This document shows positions 8,060-17,048 of a stretch of DNA of 29,002 nt, piece after piece. A program made the translations under genes and the position numbers. Origin of the DNA: JAHIVN01 sp018816645 (lineage in GTDB: Bacteria; Patescibacteriota; Dojkabacteria; JAHIVN01); NCBI GenBank assembly GCA_043816305.1, contig JBDRHZ010000010.1, forward strand, positions 1 to 29,002, given 5' to 3'. The notes under the pieces were generated by a model. That model did no database searches. It saw nothing but the letters and a program-made list of their open reading frames with translations, and had not been told where the DNA came from. The first letter of the stretch is position 1. The number at the start of each line of letters is the position of its first letter.

Positions 8060-8569
8060 TTATTGTGACAGAGCAATTAGTTTCTTCAAATTCTTGATCC
8101 CCCTTTTTTGAGTTGTTTTTACATGGTTCATGTTTTTTCCAAGTTTCTCAGCAATTTCTCCCAGATTCATCTTGGCGATGAGTCTCATGTACAATACCTC
8201 TCTCTGCTTTTCGGGAAGCTGGAGTATGTATTTGAGTACTTTGTCTTCAAGTGTTGGTTTCTGATCGATTTCTTCAAGGAAGTTCTGTGTATACTGCGCA
8301 AAGTCTTCTAATTGTCTCTCGTCAAGAGACAGTTCTTCCCTATACTTCCTGCGCAGATATTTCAGGAATACGTTTCTTGCTATGCCAAAAAGAAAATTCT
8401 TTGGATTTTCAATTTCCTTCTCCTTTTTAAGCTGCTTTATGAATATTAGAAAAGTCTCGCTTGTGAGATCTTCTGCCTTTTCGTTTGATAGTGTTTTGTA
8501 ATAGAAGAAACGAAAGATGGATACAAAATGAAGGTCATAAATCATTTCTATATCTATTTGTGTCGGCAT
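8060..8569 (-). CDS. ECF-type sigma-70 family RNA polymerase sigma factor
   Basis: The 169-residue protein has the two-domain layout of group 4 (ECF) sigma factors. Region 2 is at about residues 8-78 (YDLHFVSIFRFFYYKTLSN, then the AEDLTSETFLIF segment that contacts the polymerase core). An acidic linker follows, and region 4 is at about 110-167 (LPEKQREVLYMRLI, then a helix-turn-helix with GEIAEKLGKNMNHVKT). It recruits RNA polymerase to a small regulon. The next gene downstream encodes a single-pass membrane protein, the usual arrangement for a sigma and anti-sigma pair. It starts 19 bases after an MFS gene and is probably cotranscribed with it. Confidence 0.92.
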   Translation of the reverse strand: MPTQIDIEMIYDLHFVSIFRFFYYKTLSNEKAEDLTSETFLIFIKQLKKEKEIENPKNFLFGIARNVFLKYLRRKYREELSLDERQLEDFAQYTQNFLEEIDQKPTLEDKVLKYILQLPEKQREVLYMRLIAKMNLGEIAEKLGKNMNHVKTTQKRGIKNLKKLIALSQ

Positions 8570-8588
8570 GCTGGTCGAGATAGATCAC

Positions 8589-9779
8589 TTATCTCATTAA
8601 AAGATAAACAAGAGAACTGATAGCAGCAACTATAAATGCCGAGTACATGAGATTGAATTGCCAGATGATAACCGCCAGGATTATCATGATAATTCCGCCT
8701 CCGATATGGTAGGCCATTTCCCGTATCACTACGTACTCATCTGCCAGGCTCTTTATACTCTTGAACCTATTATACATCACCTTCTCAAACGGTATTCTAG
8801 CAACTATATCACCAAACTTTTGTATGTTATCAGCAACAAAGAAAAATAAGCCGCTTGTGGGGAGTCCCTTGATAATCCAGCCGATAGAAGACGTAGTAAC
8901 GCCTATTCTCAAAATCTTATCTTTCAGGTGTTTCCTTTTGTCGATGAAGTATCCCAAGCCAAAAACAAAAAGTCCTGTGAAAAGAGATACCCCGGATGCG
9001 ATAAGACCTAGGTCAAGAATGTTTTGAAGGATTGTGTAGACGAAAAGTCCCCAGAAAACACCTGCGATATAGCCGTTGATCCCCTCAGCATAAAACGGTA
9101 AGTAGTACTTAAATCTTTTTTTGCTAAAGAGAAATTTGACGAATCCGCCAAAGGAAAGTGAAGAATGCGGATGCTCATCCGGCCCCCGGATTAGCGGAAG
9201 AGTCGATATGAGAAGTAGTAGGACTTCGAGTGTGATCAGATGGGTAAGGGAAAGATTTAGTAGAATGAGTGCTCCAAGAATCGGACCAATAACTGAAGTC
9301 ATTTGACCGATCAGGTAAAAGGTTCCAATGTTCTTCCCGCTCTCTTTTCTTCTCATAAACAGGCTGAGATCAGTGTGAAATGCCGGCCAGTAAAGGGATT
9401 GATAGGCTGATGCTATGGTAGCTAGAGTGCAGAATGCAAGAATTGTTAAGCCCGGATTTGTCGCTAGAGTAATATCAAGATTTGAGAAGTAGAGAATTGT
9501 TAGGCAGTAAAATATTAGAAATAGAGTTCCCCATATGAGGTTTTTCTTGATACCGATCTTTCCCATGACCCTTGCTCCTATGTGGGCTAGGGCGGCATAA
9601 TAGAAACTTTGTATTCCATAGTAAAGCAAGACTAATTCAAATCTATGATCCAGAATGTTGTAGAAAATGATCGGTTCGAAAATATTATAGAGTCCTTGTC
9701 CGAGGTTTTTGAAAATTACGGAGAGCTTAACGTCTTTGATATCTGATTTCCCAAGTTTTTCTGCAATATGTGGTCTCAT
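8589..9779 (-). CDS. MFS-type transporter
   Basis: This 396-residue, highly hydrophobic protein has about 11-12 predicted membrane helices in two halves separated by a charged loop (about 195-215). This is the Major Facilitator layout. The segment after helix 4 (AYQSLYWPAFHTDLSLF) resembles the equivalent segment of the second MFS protein in this window (GQAFYWANRNCLTLE), so the two may be distant paralogues. The substrate cannot be told. It has its own promoter (9811-9840) and leads into the sigma-factor gene 19 bases downstream, suggesting a transporter, sigma and anti-sigma transcript. Confidence 0.82.
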   Translation of the reverse strand: MRPHIAEKLGKSDIKDVKLSVIFKNLGQGLYNIFEPIIFYNILDHRFELVLLYYGIQSFYYAALAHIGARVMGKIGIKKNLIWGTLFLIFYCLTILYFSNLDITLATNPGLTILAFCTLATIASAYQSLYWPAFHTDLSLFMRRKESGKNIGTFYLIGQMTSVIGPILGALILLNLSLTHLITLEVLLLLISTLPLIRGPDEHPHSSLSFGGFVKFLFSKKRFKYYLPFYAEGINGYIAGVFWGLFVYTILQNILDLGLIASGVSLFTGLFVFGLGYFIDKRKHLKDKILRIGVTTSSIGWIIKGLPTSGLFFFVADNIQKFGDIVARIPFEKVMYNRFKSIKSLADEYVVIREMAYHIGGGIIMIILAVIIWQFNLMYSAFIVAAISSLVYLLMR

Positions 9780-9810
9780 CAGTTCTTGAGTTCCTGCTTA
9801 TAATGGAAAT

Positions 9811-9840
9811 AATATAACAGAAGAATTTTGCCTTGTCCAA
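9811..9840 (-). promoter_or_regulatory. Promoter of the MFS-sigma transcript
   Basis: Read on the minus strand, TTGGAC (9835-9840) is followed after 18 bases by TATATT (9811-9816), about 31 bases before the MFS start codon. Both boxes are good sigma-70 matches. It lies in the 72-base gap after the 180-residue orphan gene. Confidence 0.55.
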
Positions 9841-9851
9841 ACTATAAGAAC

Positions 9852-10394
9852 TTAATTCTGTGATAGCATTTTGAGAATAGCTGATCTATGAGGTTCTCGA
9901 ACATTATATTCTCTTCCCAAAAGGACTGGTCCTGGAGGTCTCTCGTCATAATTCCCTCTGTGTGCGTCGAAGATTAAGGAGTTAGACACTGAGGTTCTAC
10001 CTAATATTGGAGGAGAGACAACTCTTAAAGTTAAACTATCTAGAGAAGTGACTCCTACTTGATTGGGCAATTGATCGATCATCAAAACTGCGTGTTGAGA
10101 GGCTTTCGTAACGAAAGTTGGACCTGTTTCTGTTTGAGAGATCATATACACATCCAACGTTTCCGGGGTTATTAGCTTTGAAATTTGGTTCACTGGGGCA
10201 TCTTCTAAAATCGTTTCGACTCTTCGTGAGTAAGGGTGACTATGAGTATTCAGTCCATGTACCCACATCTGGCCCATGTGAACAAGTCTTTCCCCACCAG
10301 GGACACGGATTTCAAACAGTGATGTCTTTGGTTCAGGATATAAAGGAAGCTCTCCTAAACTTAAGGTATTAACACCTTCTACAAATTCTGTCAT
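9852..10394 (-). CDS. Hypothetical soluble protein, no family recognised
   Basis: The 180-residue protein has no signal peptide or membrane helix. It opens with MTEFVEGVNTLSLGE and has a His-rich patch (HMGQMWVHGLNTHSHPYSRR, about 39-58), two Pro-rich stretches and an Arg-rich end. The segment TKASQHAVLMIDQLPN could be beta structure, as in cupin-like folds, but no cupin motif is clear. It has no Cys. It is transcribed alone from a promoter only 7 bases from its ATG (10402-10431) and is divergent from the DUF362 gene. It is probably a real gene, because the frame is long, starts beside a good promoter and ends just before the next promoter. Function unknown. Confidence 0.65.
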   Translation of the reverse strand: MTEFVEGVNTLSLGELPLYPEPKTSLFEIRVPGGERLVHMGQMWVHGLNTHSHPYSRRVETILEDAPVNQISKLITPETLDVYMISQTETGPTFVTKASQHAVLMIDQLPNQVGVTSLDSLTLRVVSPPILGRTSVSNSLIFDAHRGNYDERPPGPVLLGREYNVREPHRSAILKMLSQN

Positions 10395-10401
10395 AATTCA
10401 T

Positions 10402-10431
10402 ATTATATCAGTTTTATTTGTTATAAGACAA
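10402..10431 (-). promoter_or_regulatory. Promoter of the orphan gene, apparently leaderless
   Basis: On the minus strand TTGTCT (10426-10431) is followed after 18 bases by a consensus TATAAT (10402-10407). Only 7 bases separate the -10 box from the start codon at 10394, so transcription should begin at or within a base or two of the ATG. Confidence 0.6.
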
Positions 10432-10439
10432 CAAGTGAT

Positions 10440-11258
10440 ATGAATAAGCCTGTTGTTAAAATAGAAGTTGTCAAGGGGAAAAGTTTAAAAAACTCTGTAA
10501 GAGACACGATAGCTAAACTCTGTGGATTGGAACAATGTGTTAAAGCTGGGGAAAAGGTTCTTCTAAAACCCAATTTCAATACAGCAGATCCTTTTCCAGC
10601 ATCATCTGATATAGAATTTATCAAGGCTGTTATAGAGTTACTTCTTGAAAATGATGTTGGAGAGATAATTCTTGGAGATTCTTGCACTTTCAGCCAAAAC
10701 ACCCGAAAAGTTATGGAAAGAAAGGGAGCTTTTGCTCTTGCAGGTAAGTACAAGAAGCTGAAGGTTGTATCATTTGATGAGGGGAAGTGGGTAAGAAAAG
10801 AAATACCAAATGGCCGGTTTCTTAAATGTGTTCACATCCCGGAGATTCTAGAACAAGTGGATAGGATAATTTTGCTTCCGTGTCTTAAAACTCATTTTGT
10901 AGCGCAGTATACCGGAGCTTTGAAGTTAGCTGTGGGCTTTATGAAACCGATTCAGAGGTTGAAACTTCATATGGGGAAGGTTCAGGAAAAGATCGCTGAG
11001 CTAAATACATTCTTTACTCCAGATCTTGTCATCATGGATGCCAGAAAATGCTTTATAAACAAAGGGCCTTCAGATGGCGAGATTCGCGAACCAAATCTTG
11101 TTCTTGCATCGACCAGCAGAGTAGAGGTTGATATTGAAGGAGTAGGAATAATCCAAGGGTTCGAGGGTAATTCTCTGGGTGGGGTTAAGCCGGAAGAACT
11201 TCCACAAATAAAAAGAGCAATGGAACTAGGGATTGACAGTAATAGCCGGAAATTGTAA
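10440..11258 (+). CDS. DUF362-domain protein
   Basis: The 272-residue protein has the DUF362 pattern: a conserved KPNFN near residue 42 after GEKVLLKPN, the GDS block (about 80-82) after a stretch predicted to be beta (GEIILGDS), and ILLPCLKTHFVAQYTGALK (about 143-161), the usual Lys-Thr-His and G-A-L-K segment. Many DUF362 proteins carry a ferredoxin domain at the C-terminus; this one lacks it and ends with plain helical sequence. The biochemical role of the family is not established. It lies 15 bases before a NatA/NatB-type ABC exporter on the same strand, so the three genes are probably one operon. Confidence 0.85.
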   Translation: MNKPVVKIEVVKGKSLKNSVRDTIAKLCGLEQCVKAGEKVLLKPNFNTADPFPASSDIEFIKAVIELLLENDVGEIILGDSCTFSQNTRKVMERKGAFALAGKYKKLKVVSFDEGKWVRKEIPNGRFLKCVHIPEILEQVDRIILLPCLKTHFVAQYTGALKLAVGFMKPIQRLKLHMGKVQEKIAELNTFFTPDLVIMDARKCFINKGPSDGEIREPNLVLASTSRVEVDIEGVGIIQGFEGNSLGGVKPEELPQIKRAMELGIDSNSRKL

Positions 11259-11273
11259 ACTCGGATTGAGAAT

Positions 11274-12017
11274 ATGCTTATGAATAACAGAGAATCTCTA
11301 ATTCAAGTTAATAATCTTTCTAAAAAGTTCAACGGATTTGTTGCAGTTGACTCTATCAGTTTTGAGACAAAAGCCGGTGAAATCTTCGGCCTGCTTGGGC
11401 CAAATGGAGCAGGAAAAACTACAACGTTACGTATCACTTCTTCTATTCTTCAGCCCACAAGCGGAAGCGTAGAAGTATGCGGCTGTGATGTTGTGAAAGA
11501 TTCGCAAAAGGTAAGGGAGAATATAGGAATTCTAACAACTGAAATAGGTGTTTATGACAGATTCACTGGCCGCGAGAATCTAGCATATTTTGGTGAGCTC
11601 TATGGGCTTGGGAGAGAACAGTTAGATGATAGAATAGAGGTGTTATCAAAGCTTCTTGATATGCAGGAATTTCTGGATAGAAAGGCAGGAACTTACTCTA
11701 CAGGTATGAAGCAGAAGCTTGCAATTGCAAGATCAATTATTCATGACCCGCAGGTTGTAATTCTCGATGAGCCTACAACCGGGCTTGATGTTTTGGCTTC
11801 GCTGACAGTAGTGGACTTTATGCGAATGGAAAAGAAGGCTGGGAAATCTGTGATTTTGTCCACTCATAGGATGTCTGATGCTGAAAAACTATGCGATAGG
11901 GTAGCGATCATGCACAAGGGAAAACTAATTGATCTGGATACAGTGAAGGGATTATTGAGAAAGACCAAAACGGTAGATTTAGAAGAAGCATTTCTTAAAA
12001 TGATTAATAATAAGTAG
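11274..12017 (+). CDS. ABC transporter ATP-binding protein, NatA-like
   Basis: The 247-residue nucleotide-binding subunit has Walker A GPNGAGKTT (42-50), the ABC signature STGMKQK (142-148), Walker B VVILDEP (161-167) and an H-loop in LSTHRMSD. Spacing and the ENL and TGMKQ patterns match the Na+-efflux/ABC-2 exporter ATPases (NatA, DrrA type). Met3 (11280) is an equally possible start. The next gene begins one base after the stop and encodes the matching ABC-2 permease. It powers export of an unknown substrate; Na+ or drugs are family precedents, not evidence here. Confidence 0.95.
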   Translation: MLMNNRESLIQVNNLSKKFNGFVAVDSISFETKAGEIFGLLGPNGAGKTTTLRITSSILQPTSGSVEVCGCDVVKDSQKVRENIGILTTEIGVYDRFTGRENLAYFGELYGLGREQLDDRIEVLSKLLDMQEFLDRKAGTYSTGMKQKLAIARSIIHDPQVVILDEPTTGLDVLASLTVVDFMRMEKKAGKSVILSTHRMSDAEKLCDRVAIMHKGKLIDLDTVKGLLRKTKTVDLEEAFLKMINNK

Positions 12018-12018
12018 G

Positions 12019-13251
12019 ATGAGGAATATTTTTATAATCTGGAGAAAAGAGTTAAAAGACGCTTTGCGCGACAAAAGAACGCTTATGGCTATGATAGTGA
12101 TGCCTATGGTTCTCATGCCGCTTATCATCATTGGGATGTTTAAGCTGATTGATTATCAGATGCAGCAAGCGGAAAAGCAGGTTGTGAAAGTTGCTGTAGA
12201 AAACAAAAAAAATGATAGTGATCTTGTGGAATTTATCTCATCTCAAGAAAATTTAGAGATAGTGAATATATCCTTGGATTTAGAAGCTGCAGTAAAGGAG
12301 AAAGCTGTAGACTTAGCAATTATTGTACCTGAAGATATCGAGGATAGAATCAAGAAGCAGGAAGTTATTAAAATTGAAGTGATTGAGCATTCGTTGAATG
12401 ATCGTTCTGACATCGCTCTCGGCAAAGTAAATCAGGCAGTGACTGCGTATAACAAGCAGGTACTTGAGTCAAGATTTAAAGATCAGGGAATTAGCGGGAA
12501 CATATTATCTGGTGTAGTAATTGAGAAAAGAGATGTCGCAACAAAAGAGGAGATCGGCGGGTTTGGACTGGGATTTCTGCTTCCGCTGCTCATAGTCATG
12601 TGGGCAAATGTTGGAGGACAGTATATAGCGATAGATGTATCAGCTGGGGAAAAAGAAAGAAAAACATTAGAATCCCTTCTCTTGACTCCTGTAAAACGGC
12701 TGGAGATAGTATTCGGGAAGTTCCTGGCAGTTTCTACCTCCGCTTTGACTTCGGTGGTCATTTCGTTAGTCAGCATATACATTGCTATAAATCAGTTCGG
12801 ATTTAAGATTGAAGAAAATATTGACAAATCGGTTCAGAATACGGCATCAGGAGCAGGAGGTTTTGCTATGGATTTCTCTATCGAACCAGCTGCTCTGCTC
12901 GTAATTTTTGCAGTAAGCATATTACTGGTTCTTGTGTTTTCTGCAATACTGCTTTCGATATCGATTTTCGCCAAAAGCTATAAAGAAGCCCAAAATTATT
13001 TGGGGCCCTCATATATGATTATAATCCTGCCGGTTGTAATAGTGAATTCGATTCCAAATTTCAAACCTCCGCTTGCATTGTTCGCTGTTCCTGCAGTCAA
13101 TACGATACTTCTCTTCAAGGAAATTCTTGTTGGGGCATATGACTGGGGGCATATAGCTATAACTGTTGGATCTTTAGCCATTTCAGCACTGCTTGCAATT
13201 TGGACAGCAACGAAGATCTATTCAAATGAAAAAGTATTATTTAGAGTATAA
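12019..13251 (+). CDS. ABC-2 type exporter permease, NatB-like
   Basis: The 410-residue membrane subunit has one N-terminal helix (about 25-44, after the conserved WRKELKDALRDKRTL), then an extracytoplasmic region of some 140 residues, then about five helices (from about 180 to the end). The GEKERKTLESLLLTPVKR segment (about 213-230) is the cytoplasmic coupling motif of NatB/ABC-2 permeases. It follows the ATPase gene with a one-base gap and forms its exporter. Its last 11 bases overlap the end of the convergent ABC-F gene. The substrate is unknown. Confidence 0.93.
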   Translation: MRNIFIIWRKELKDALRDKRTLMAMIVMPMVLMPLIIIGMFKLIDYQMQQAEKQVVKVAVENKKNDSDLVEFISSQENLEIVNISLDLEAAVKEKAVDLAIIVPEDIEDRIKKQEVIKIEVIEHSLNDRSDIALGKVNQAVTAYNKQVLESRFKDQGISGNILSGVVIEKRDVATKEEIGGFGLGFLLPLLIVMWANVGGQYIAIDVSAGEKERKTLESLLLTPVKRLEIVFGKFLAVSTSALTSVVISLVSIYIAINQFGFKIEENIDKSVQNTASGAGGFAMDFSIEPAALLVIFAVSILLVLVFSAILLSISIFAKSYKEAQNYLGPSYMIIILPVVIVNSIPNFKPPLALFAVPAVNTILLFKEILVGAYDWGHIAITVGSLAISALLAIWTATKIYSNEKVLFRV

Positions 13252-14707
13252 GATCTTCCCCAGTGTCAATAATCTTTCGGTTTTCCAAAGTGATTGTTCT
13301 ATTGATTCCGATACTGCTCACAAAATAACGGTCATGAGAAATGAGAAGCATAGCACCATCAAAGTTTGAGAGCGCCTGCTCGATAACCTCTTTTGTCTGT
13401 ATATCCAGGTGATTTGTCGGCTCATCAAGTATCAAGAAATCATACTTGTGTTGAGAGAAAATACAGAATGAAAGCCTGGCTCTTTGCCCGGGGCTTAGAA
13501 CTTTGAGTTTATAATTCCTAAATTCCTTTGGGAAAAGAAACCTTTCCAGTGCCCCAAACGATTTGTCGTAAGGAATTCCTGTGTTCTTGAGGAAATATTC
13601 CTCTACAGTTGCTTCCATGCCCAAGTGGCTCTGATCTTGCGAGAAATAAGTCCAGGATATATTCTCACCCCAGCTGACAATGCCTGTTTGCGGAGACAAT
13701 TCGCCTCTTAGTAGGTTTATAAAGGTTGTCTTTCCTATACCATTTCGGCCGTAAAACCAGATTCTTTCTTTTCCAAATATGGAAAAATCAGTATTTTGAA
13801 TAATCTTCTTATGGCTTTGATATCCAAATCCCAGCTTGCAGGTTTCAATAACCTTTTTGCTATTATGTACAAATCCAGCTATGCCGAACTTTCGTACTTT
13901 TCGCTCTTCATAATCATTGATTTCTTTCGACAAGACCTCTCTTTTAAGTCTTGTCTTTGCCGCTTTTATAGCCTTTCCCCTTTGCTTCCCGTTACTGATC
14001 TTTCTGGCGTTGTTTATGAGATTTTCAAGCCTCCTTCTTTTTCTTTCCTGGAAAGAAAACTGCTGAGCTCTGTCTTTTATAAATTTCTTTTTGCCGATAA
14101 GGTAATCATCATAATTTCCTTCAAATATGTATAAAGATTTCTCATCAATTTCAAAAATTCTGTCTACTGTATTATTTAGAAACTCACGATCATGTGAAAT
14201 TATGATGCAGATTCCAATAAACTCGTTTATAAACTGCTCGAACCAGAGAATCCCGTCTATGTCGAGATGGTTTGTTGGCTCATCAAGTAAAAGTATGGTA
14301 GGTTCTTTGATCAAGAGCTCTGTAAGCTTTAGCTTCATCTTCTGTCCTTCGCTTAAGTTTCTGATATATTGGAACTCATCGATTTCTATCAAATTCAATT
14401 TTGTCAGGATAATTTTCACCTTATACATTTCTGAGTAAGGATCATCCACGAGTTCTTCTAGGAATTCACCTACAAGTTTATCTTTTTCAAACTCGAATTC
14501 CTGTTGAAGATAGCCAATAGTTTCATTTACTATCTCCACTTTTCCCTGGTCGGGTTTCTCCTCTTCAGTGATTATTCTCAGCATGGTAGTTTTCCCGCAT
14601 CCATTTAATCCTACCAGTCCTACCTTTTCGTTATTTCCGAGCAGGAAAGAAACATCTTCAAAAAGTATGTCTAGATATTGTTTTGTGACTTTTTCAAGTT
14701 TCAGCAT
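13241..14707 (-). CDS. ABC-F family ATPase (ribosome-associated type)
   Basis: The 488-residue protein is a tandem ABC ATPase with no membrane helices. Domain 1 has Walker A GLNGCGKT (33-40), LSEGQ (118-122) and LDEPTNHL (141-148). Domain 2 has GRNGIGKT (320-327), LSPGQ (404-408) and LDEPTNHL (427-434). A basic coiled linker (about 200-275, with RKRRRLENL) corresponds to the P-site tRNA interaction motif of ABC-F proteins, which act on stalled ribosomes; some give antibiotic resistance. The subfamily was not resolved. It has an independent start, divergent from rsmE, and overlaps the natB-like gene end by 11 bases. Confidence 0.92.
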   Translation of the reverse strand: MLKLEKVTKQYLDILFEDVSFLLGNNEKVGLVGLNGCGKTTMLRIITEEEKPDQGKVEIVNETIGYLQQEFEFEKDKLVGEFLEELVDDPYSEMYKVKIILTKLNLIEIDEFQYIRNLSEGQKMKLKLTELLIKEPTILLLDEPTNHLDIDGILWFEQFINEFIGICIIISHDREFLNNTVDRIFEIDEKSLYIFEGNYDDYLIGKKKFIKDRAQQFSFQERKRRRLENLINNARKISNGKQRGKAIKAAKTRLKREVLSKEINDYEERKVRKFGIAGFVHNSKKVIETCKLGFGYQSHKKIIQNTDFSIFGKERIWFYGRNGIGKTTFINLLRGELSPQTGIVSWGENISWTYFSQDQSHLGMEATVEEYFLKNTGIPYDKSFGALERFLFPKEFRNYKLKVLSPGQRARLSFCIFSQHKYDFLILDEPTNHLDIQTKEVIEQALSNFDGAMLLISHDRYFVSSIGINRTITLENRKIIDTGEDLIL

Positions 14708-14796
14708 TTTCTATGTTTTCTCAAGAAGCTTATAGACACAAACAGCTAAAAAATATATCATTATTTAAGCAAAAAGTTAACTTGGAAGTAAATCTT

Positions 14797-15507
14797 ATGA
14801 AAATTCACAGGTTCCTGATCAAAGCTGATCTGACGAGAGAAGAGATACTGATTACCGATACAGCAGTTGTTGATCAGACCAGAAAAGTTTTGAGGCTGAA
14901 AATCGGCGAAAGAATAGGACTTTTCGATGGAGAAGGAAATGAGGTTTTAGCAGAGATACTAGCTGTTGAACCTAGAAGCATAAATGTTCGATTAGTAAAA
15001 AGTAACTTTAGAAAGGAAAACAATGAAAGAATTGTGGCGTTATACTGTTCAATCCTAAAAAAGAGCAACTTTGAGCTTGTTGTACAGAAGGCAACAGAAG
15101 TGGGAGTTTCTAGAATAATCCCAATTGTTACAAAAAGGACAGTGAAGCTGAACTTGAAGATTGAACGTCTTGCTAAGATAGCAACTGAGGCTGCTGAGCA
15201 ATCTGGAAGACGTTTTGTTTCGGAGATAAAAGAAATAACCCAGTTTGCTGAAGCGGTTGAATATAGTTCAAGGAAAGATATAAACATTCTGTTTGAGGAA
15301 AATGGGGATCCACTTAAATTTAGCGACAAGCAGTTGTCGAATCGAGAAAAACATGTTGGCATATGGATTGGTCCTGAAGGCGGCTGGGCAGATGAAGAAA
15401 TAGTATTGGCGAGGAAGTTCAGTTTCAAGATTGTTTCTCTTGGGCACTTTACTATGAGGGCCGAGACGGCGGCTATTATTGCAGCATACTTGTCAGTGCA
15501 AAGCTAG
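14797..15507 (+). CDS. rsmE: 16S rRNA m3U1498 methyltransferase
   Basis: The product methylates U1498 of 16S rRNA using S-adenosylmethionine. From this start it has 236 residues, the usual RsmE size. It opens with MKIHRFLIK, which matches RsmE N-termini, and carries EAAEQSGRR (about 131-139), the SPOUT knot motif IGPEGGW (about 191-197) and LGHFTMRAETAAI (about 215-227). The frame is open upstream to an ATG at 14713, but those 28 residues are not RsmE-like. The chosen ATG has a GGAAG Shine-Dalgarno site at 14783-14787, one of the few clear ones in the window. The family is well supported. Confidence 0.95.
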   Translation: MKIHRFLIKADLTREEILITDTAVVDQTRKVLRLKIGERIGLFDGEGNEVLAEILAVEPRSINVRLVKSNFRKENNERIVALYCSILKKSNFELVVQKATEVGVSRIIPIVTKRTVKLNLKIERLAKIATEAAEQSGRRFVSEIKEITQFAEAVEYSSRKDINILFEENGDPLKFSDKQLSNREKHVGIWIGPEGGWADEEIVLARKFSFKIVSLGHFTMRAETAAIIAAYLSVQS

Positions 15508-15549
15508 TTATCAAATGCTTAGGATTTATTTAAGTTTTTAAAAATATTT

Positions 15550-16914
15550 ATGAAGAAGTACCTGCCTTTTTTCGCTGCTCTTTTGTTAGGATTAATATTG
15601 GGCAGTGCAAGTATGCTAATTTATTCAAATCTTAGGAATGATAAAGAAGCTAATCCAAACAATGCTGTTGTCGGGAAAAAGATTGCTTTAGATCAGATAA
15701 AGGAGTCTACGCATCTATCAAAAGTAATGAACGCCGAAGGAGTTTATTGGCAAAGAAGCTTCGATCTTTTCTGGAATGATCTAGAGAAAGAAAAAGGAAT
15801 TTATGATTGGAGTATGTTCGATAATAGGATGAAGGAAATCGATGATATGGGAATATATGCTGTTGTAACTATCAAACCATTCGCCAACTGGGATCAGAAC
15901 GCATGTCACGATAAAGCGTATGAAGCAATATTTGATCCCAAAAAAGGAGGGAATCTAAAGGTTGGGATACCTTGCGATATGGAGGCTTATTCAAAGTTTT
16001 TGGAAAGTGTAGTTGAGAGATACGATGGTGATGGAAATGATGATATGCCGGGGTTGATAATTCCGATTAAGTACTGGGAGATCATGAATGAACCCTCGAT
16101 GCAGGGTGGCAGTACTGGGGGGATGGGTGAGGAGTTGAAGTTTTTTGTTGGTACTTCTGAAGAGTATTTAGAAATTTTGAAAACCTCATATGAGGTTATA
16201 AAGAAAGCAGATTCTGAGGCAAAGGTATTACAGGGTGGCCAGGCAGGTATGCAGGAAACTTTTGTTGATTTTTGGGAGCCGGTTTTTGAAGCCGGCGGAG
16301 GGGATTATTTTGACATAGCAAATATTCATGCCATTTCAGTTGATGAACGAAATGAATCTTTGTTTGTTATCAGGTTCAAGGAATTCCTTGCAAAGTATGA
16401 TCTTGAGGAAAAGCCAATTTGGCTGACTGAGGTACAGTATGGAAGTCTGACGGATAAACCGGAAGATATGCAGGCTTTTGAGGAAACTATGGTGAAGTCG
16501 TCTGTGTTTGCTTTAGCACAAGGAGCCGATAAGCTTTTCTATATTGAAAACTGGACACATTGGGATGAAAGCAACAAGTGGGGTGAGAAACCTGAAATGC
16601 CGGACCTCAGTGACTCGTCAACTCATAGTGTTTATCTTAACCTCGTTGACAAAATAAATAACTATGACAAAATTCTGGTTCTAGCTGAAGACTATGATGA
16701 GGTAGGTAATGATTTTGAGGGAGTGCATTCAAACATGGGACAGTACAAATTTATCGATGGGAGTTCAAGTGTTTTTGTCTTGTGGGGAGAGGCGCAAATC
16801 CCTGAAGAAATAACTGGCAAAGTCAGGGTTACTGATATTTATGGTGTGAGCAAAGAGATAGATGCTTCAGAGGTAGTTCTTTTTGAATCTCCAATATTCA
16901 TTGAACTCATTTAA
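15550..16914 (+). CDS. Membrane-anchored clan GH-A glycoside hydrolase
   Basis: The 454-residue protein has an N-terminal anchor (about residues 4-25), then a TIM-barrel glycosidase of the GH-A type. The acid/base is probably E181 in YWEIMNEPS and the nucleophile E294 in IWLTEVQYG, with the expected spacing of about 110 residues. The N-terminal barrel has QRSFDLFWNDLEKEKG, resembling GH39/GH5-type enzymes, where the first strands carry F/Y-W. The C-terminus (about 395-454) is beta-rich and may be an accessory domain. The substrate is unknown. It stands 42 bases after rsmE and is followed by the superoxide-reductase-like gene. GH-A is likely; the family is not resolved. Confidence 0.8.
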   Translation: MKKYLPFFAALLLGLILGSASMLIYSNLRNDKEANPNNAVVGKKIALDQIKESTHLSKVMNAEGVYWQRSFDLFWNDLEKEKGIYDWSMFDNRMKEIDDMGIYAVVTIKPFANWDQNACHDKAYEAIFDPKKGGNLKVGIPCDMEAYSKFLESVVERYDGDGNDDMPGLIIPIKYWEIMNEPSMQGGSTGGMGEELKFFVGTSEEYLEILKTSYEVIKKADSEAKVLQGGQAGMQETFVDFWEPVFEAGGGDYFDIANIHAISVDERNESLFVIRFKEFLAKYDLEEKPIWLTEVQYGSLTDKPEDMQAFEETMVKSSVFALAQGADKLFYIENWTHWDESNKWGEKPEMPDLSDSSTHSVYLNLVDKINNYDKILVLAEDYDEVGNDFEGVHSNMGQYKFIDGSSSVFVLWGEAQIPEEITGKVRVTDIYGVSKEIDASEVVLFESPIFIELI

Positions 16915-17048
16915 TTGGAAGATATTTGATGTTGAAGAGACAAATGAAATATGGAAAGAACCAGTAAGAAAGATAGCGGGATAGAATTGCATTCAAGCTC
17001 TACCTTTGTTATTATGAGACAGTTAACTAATTTGTAAGTAGATATTTT

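Noticed and set aside
14713..14796. An upstream ATG adding 28 residues to RsmE
   Set aside because: The extension does not resemble RsmE; the internal ATG has a Shine-Dalgarno site and gives the family-typical start.
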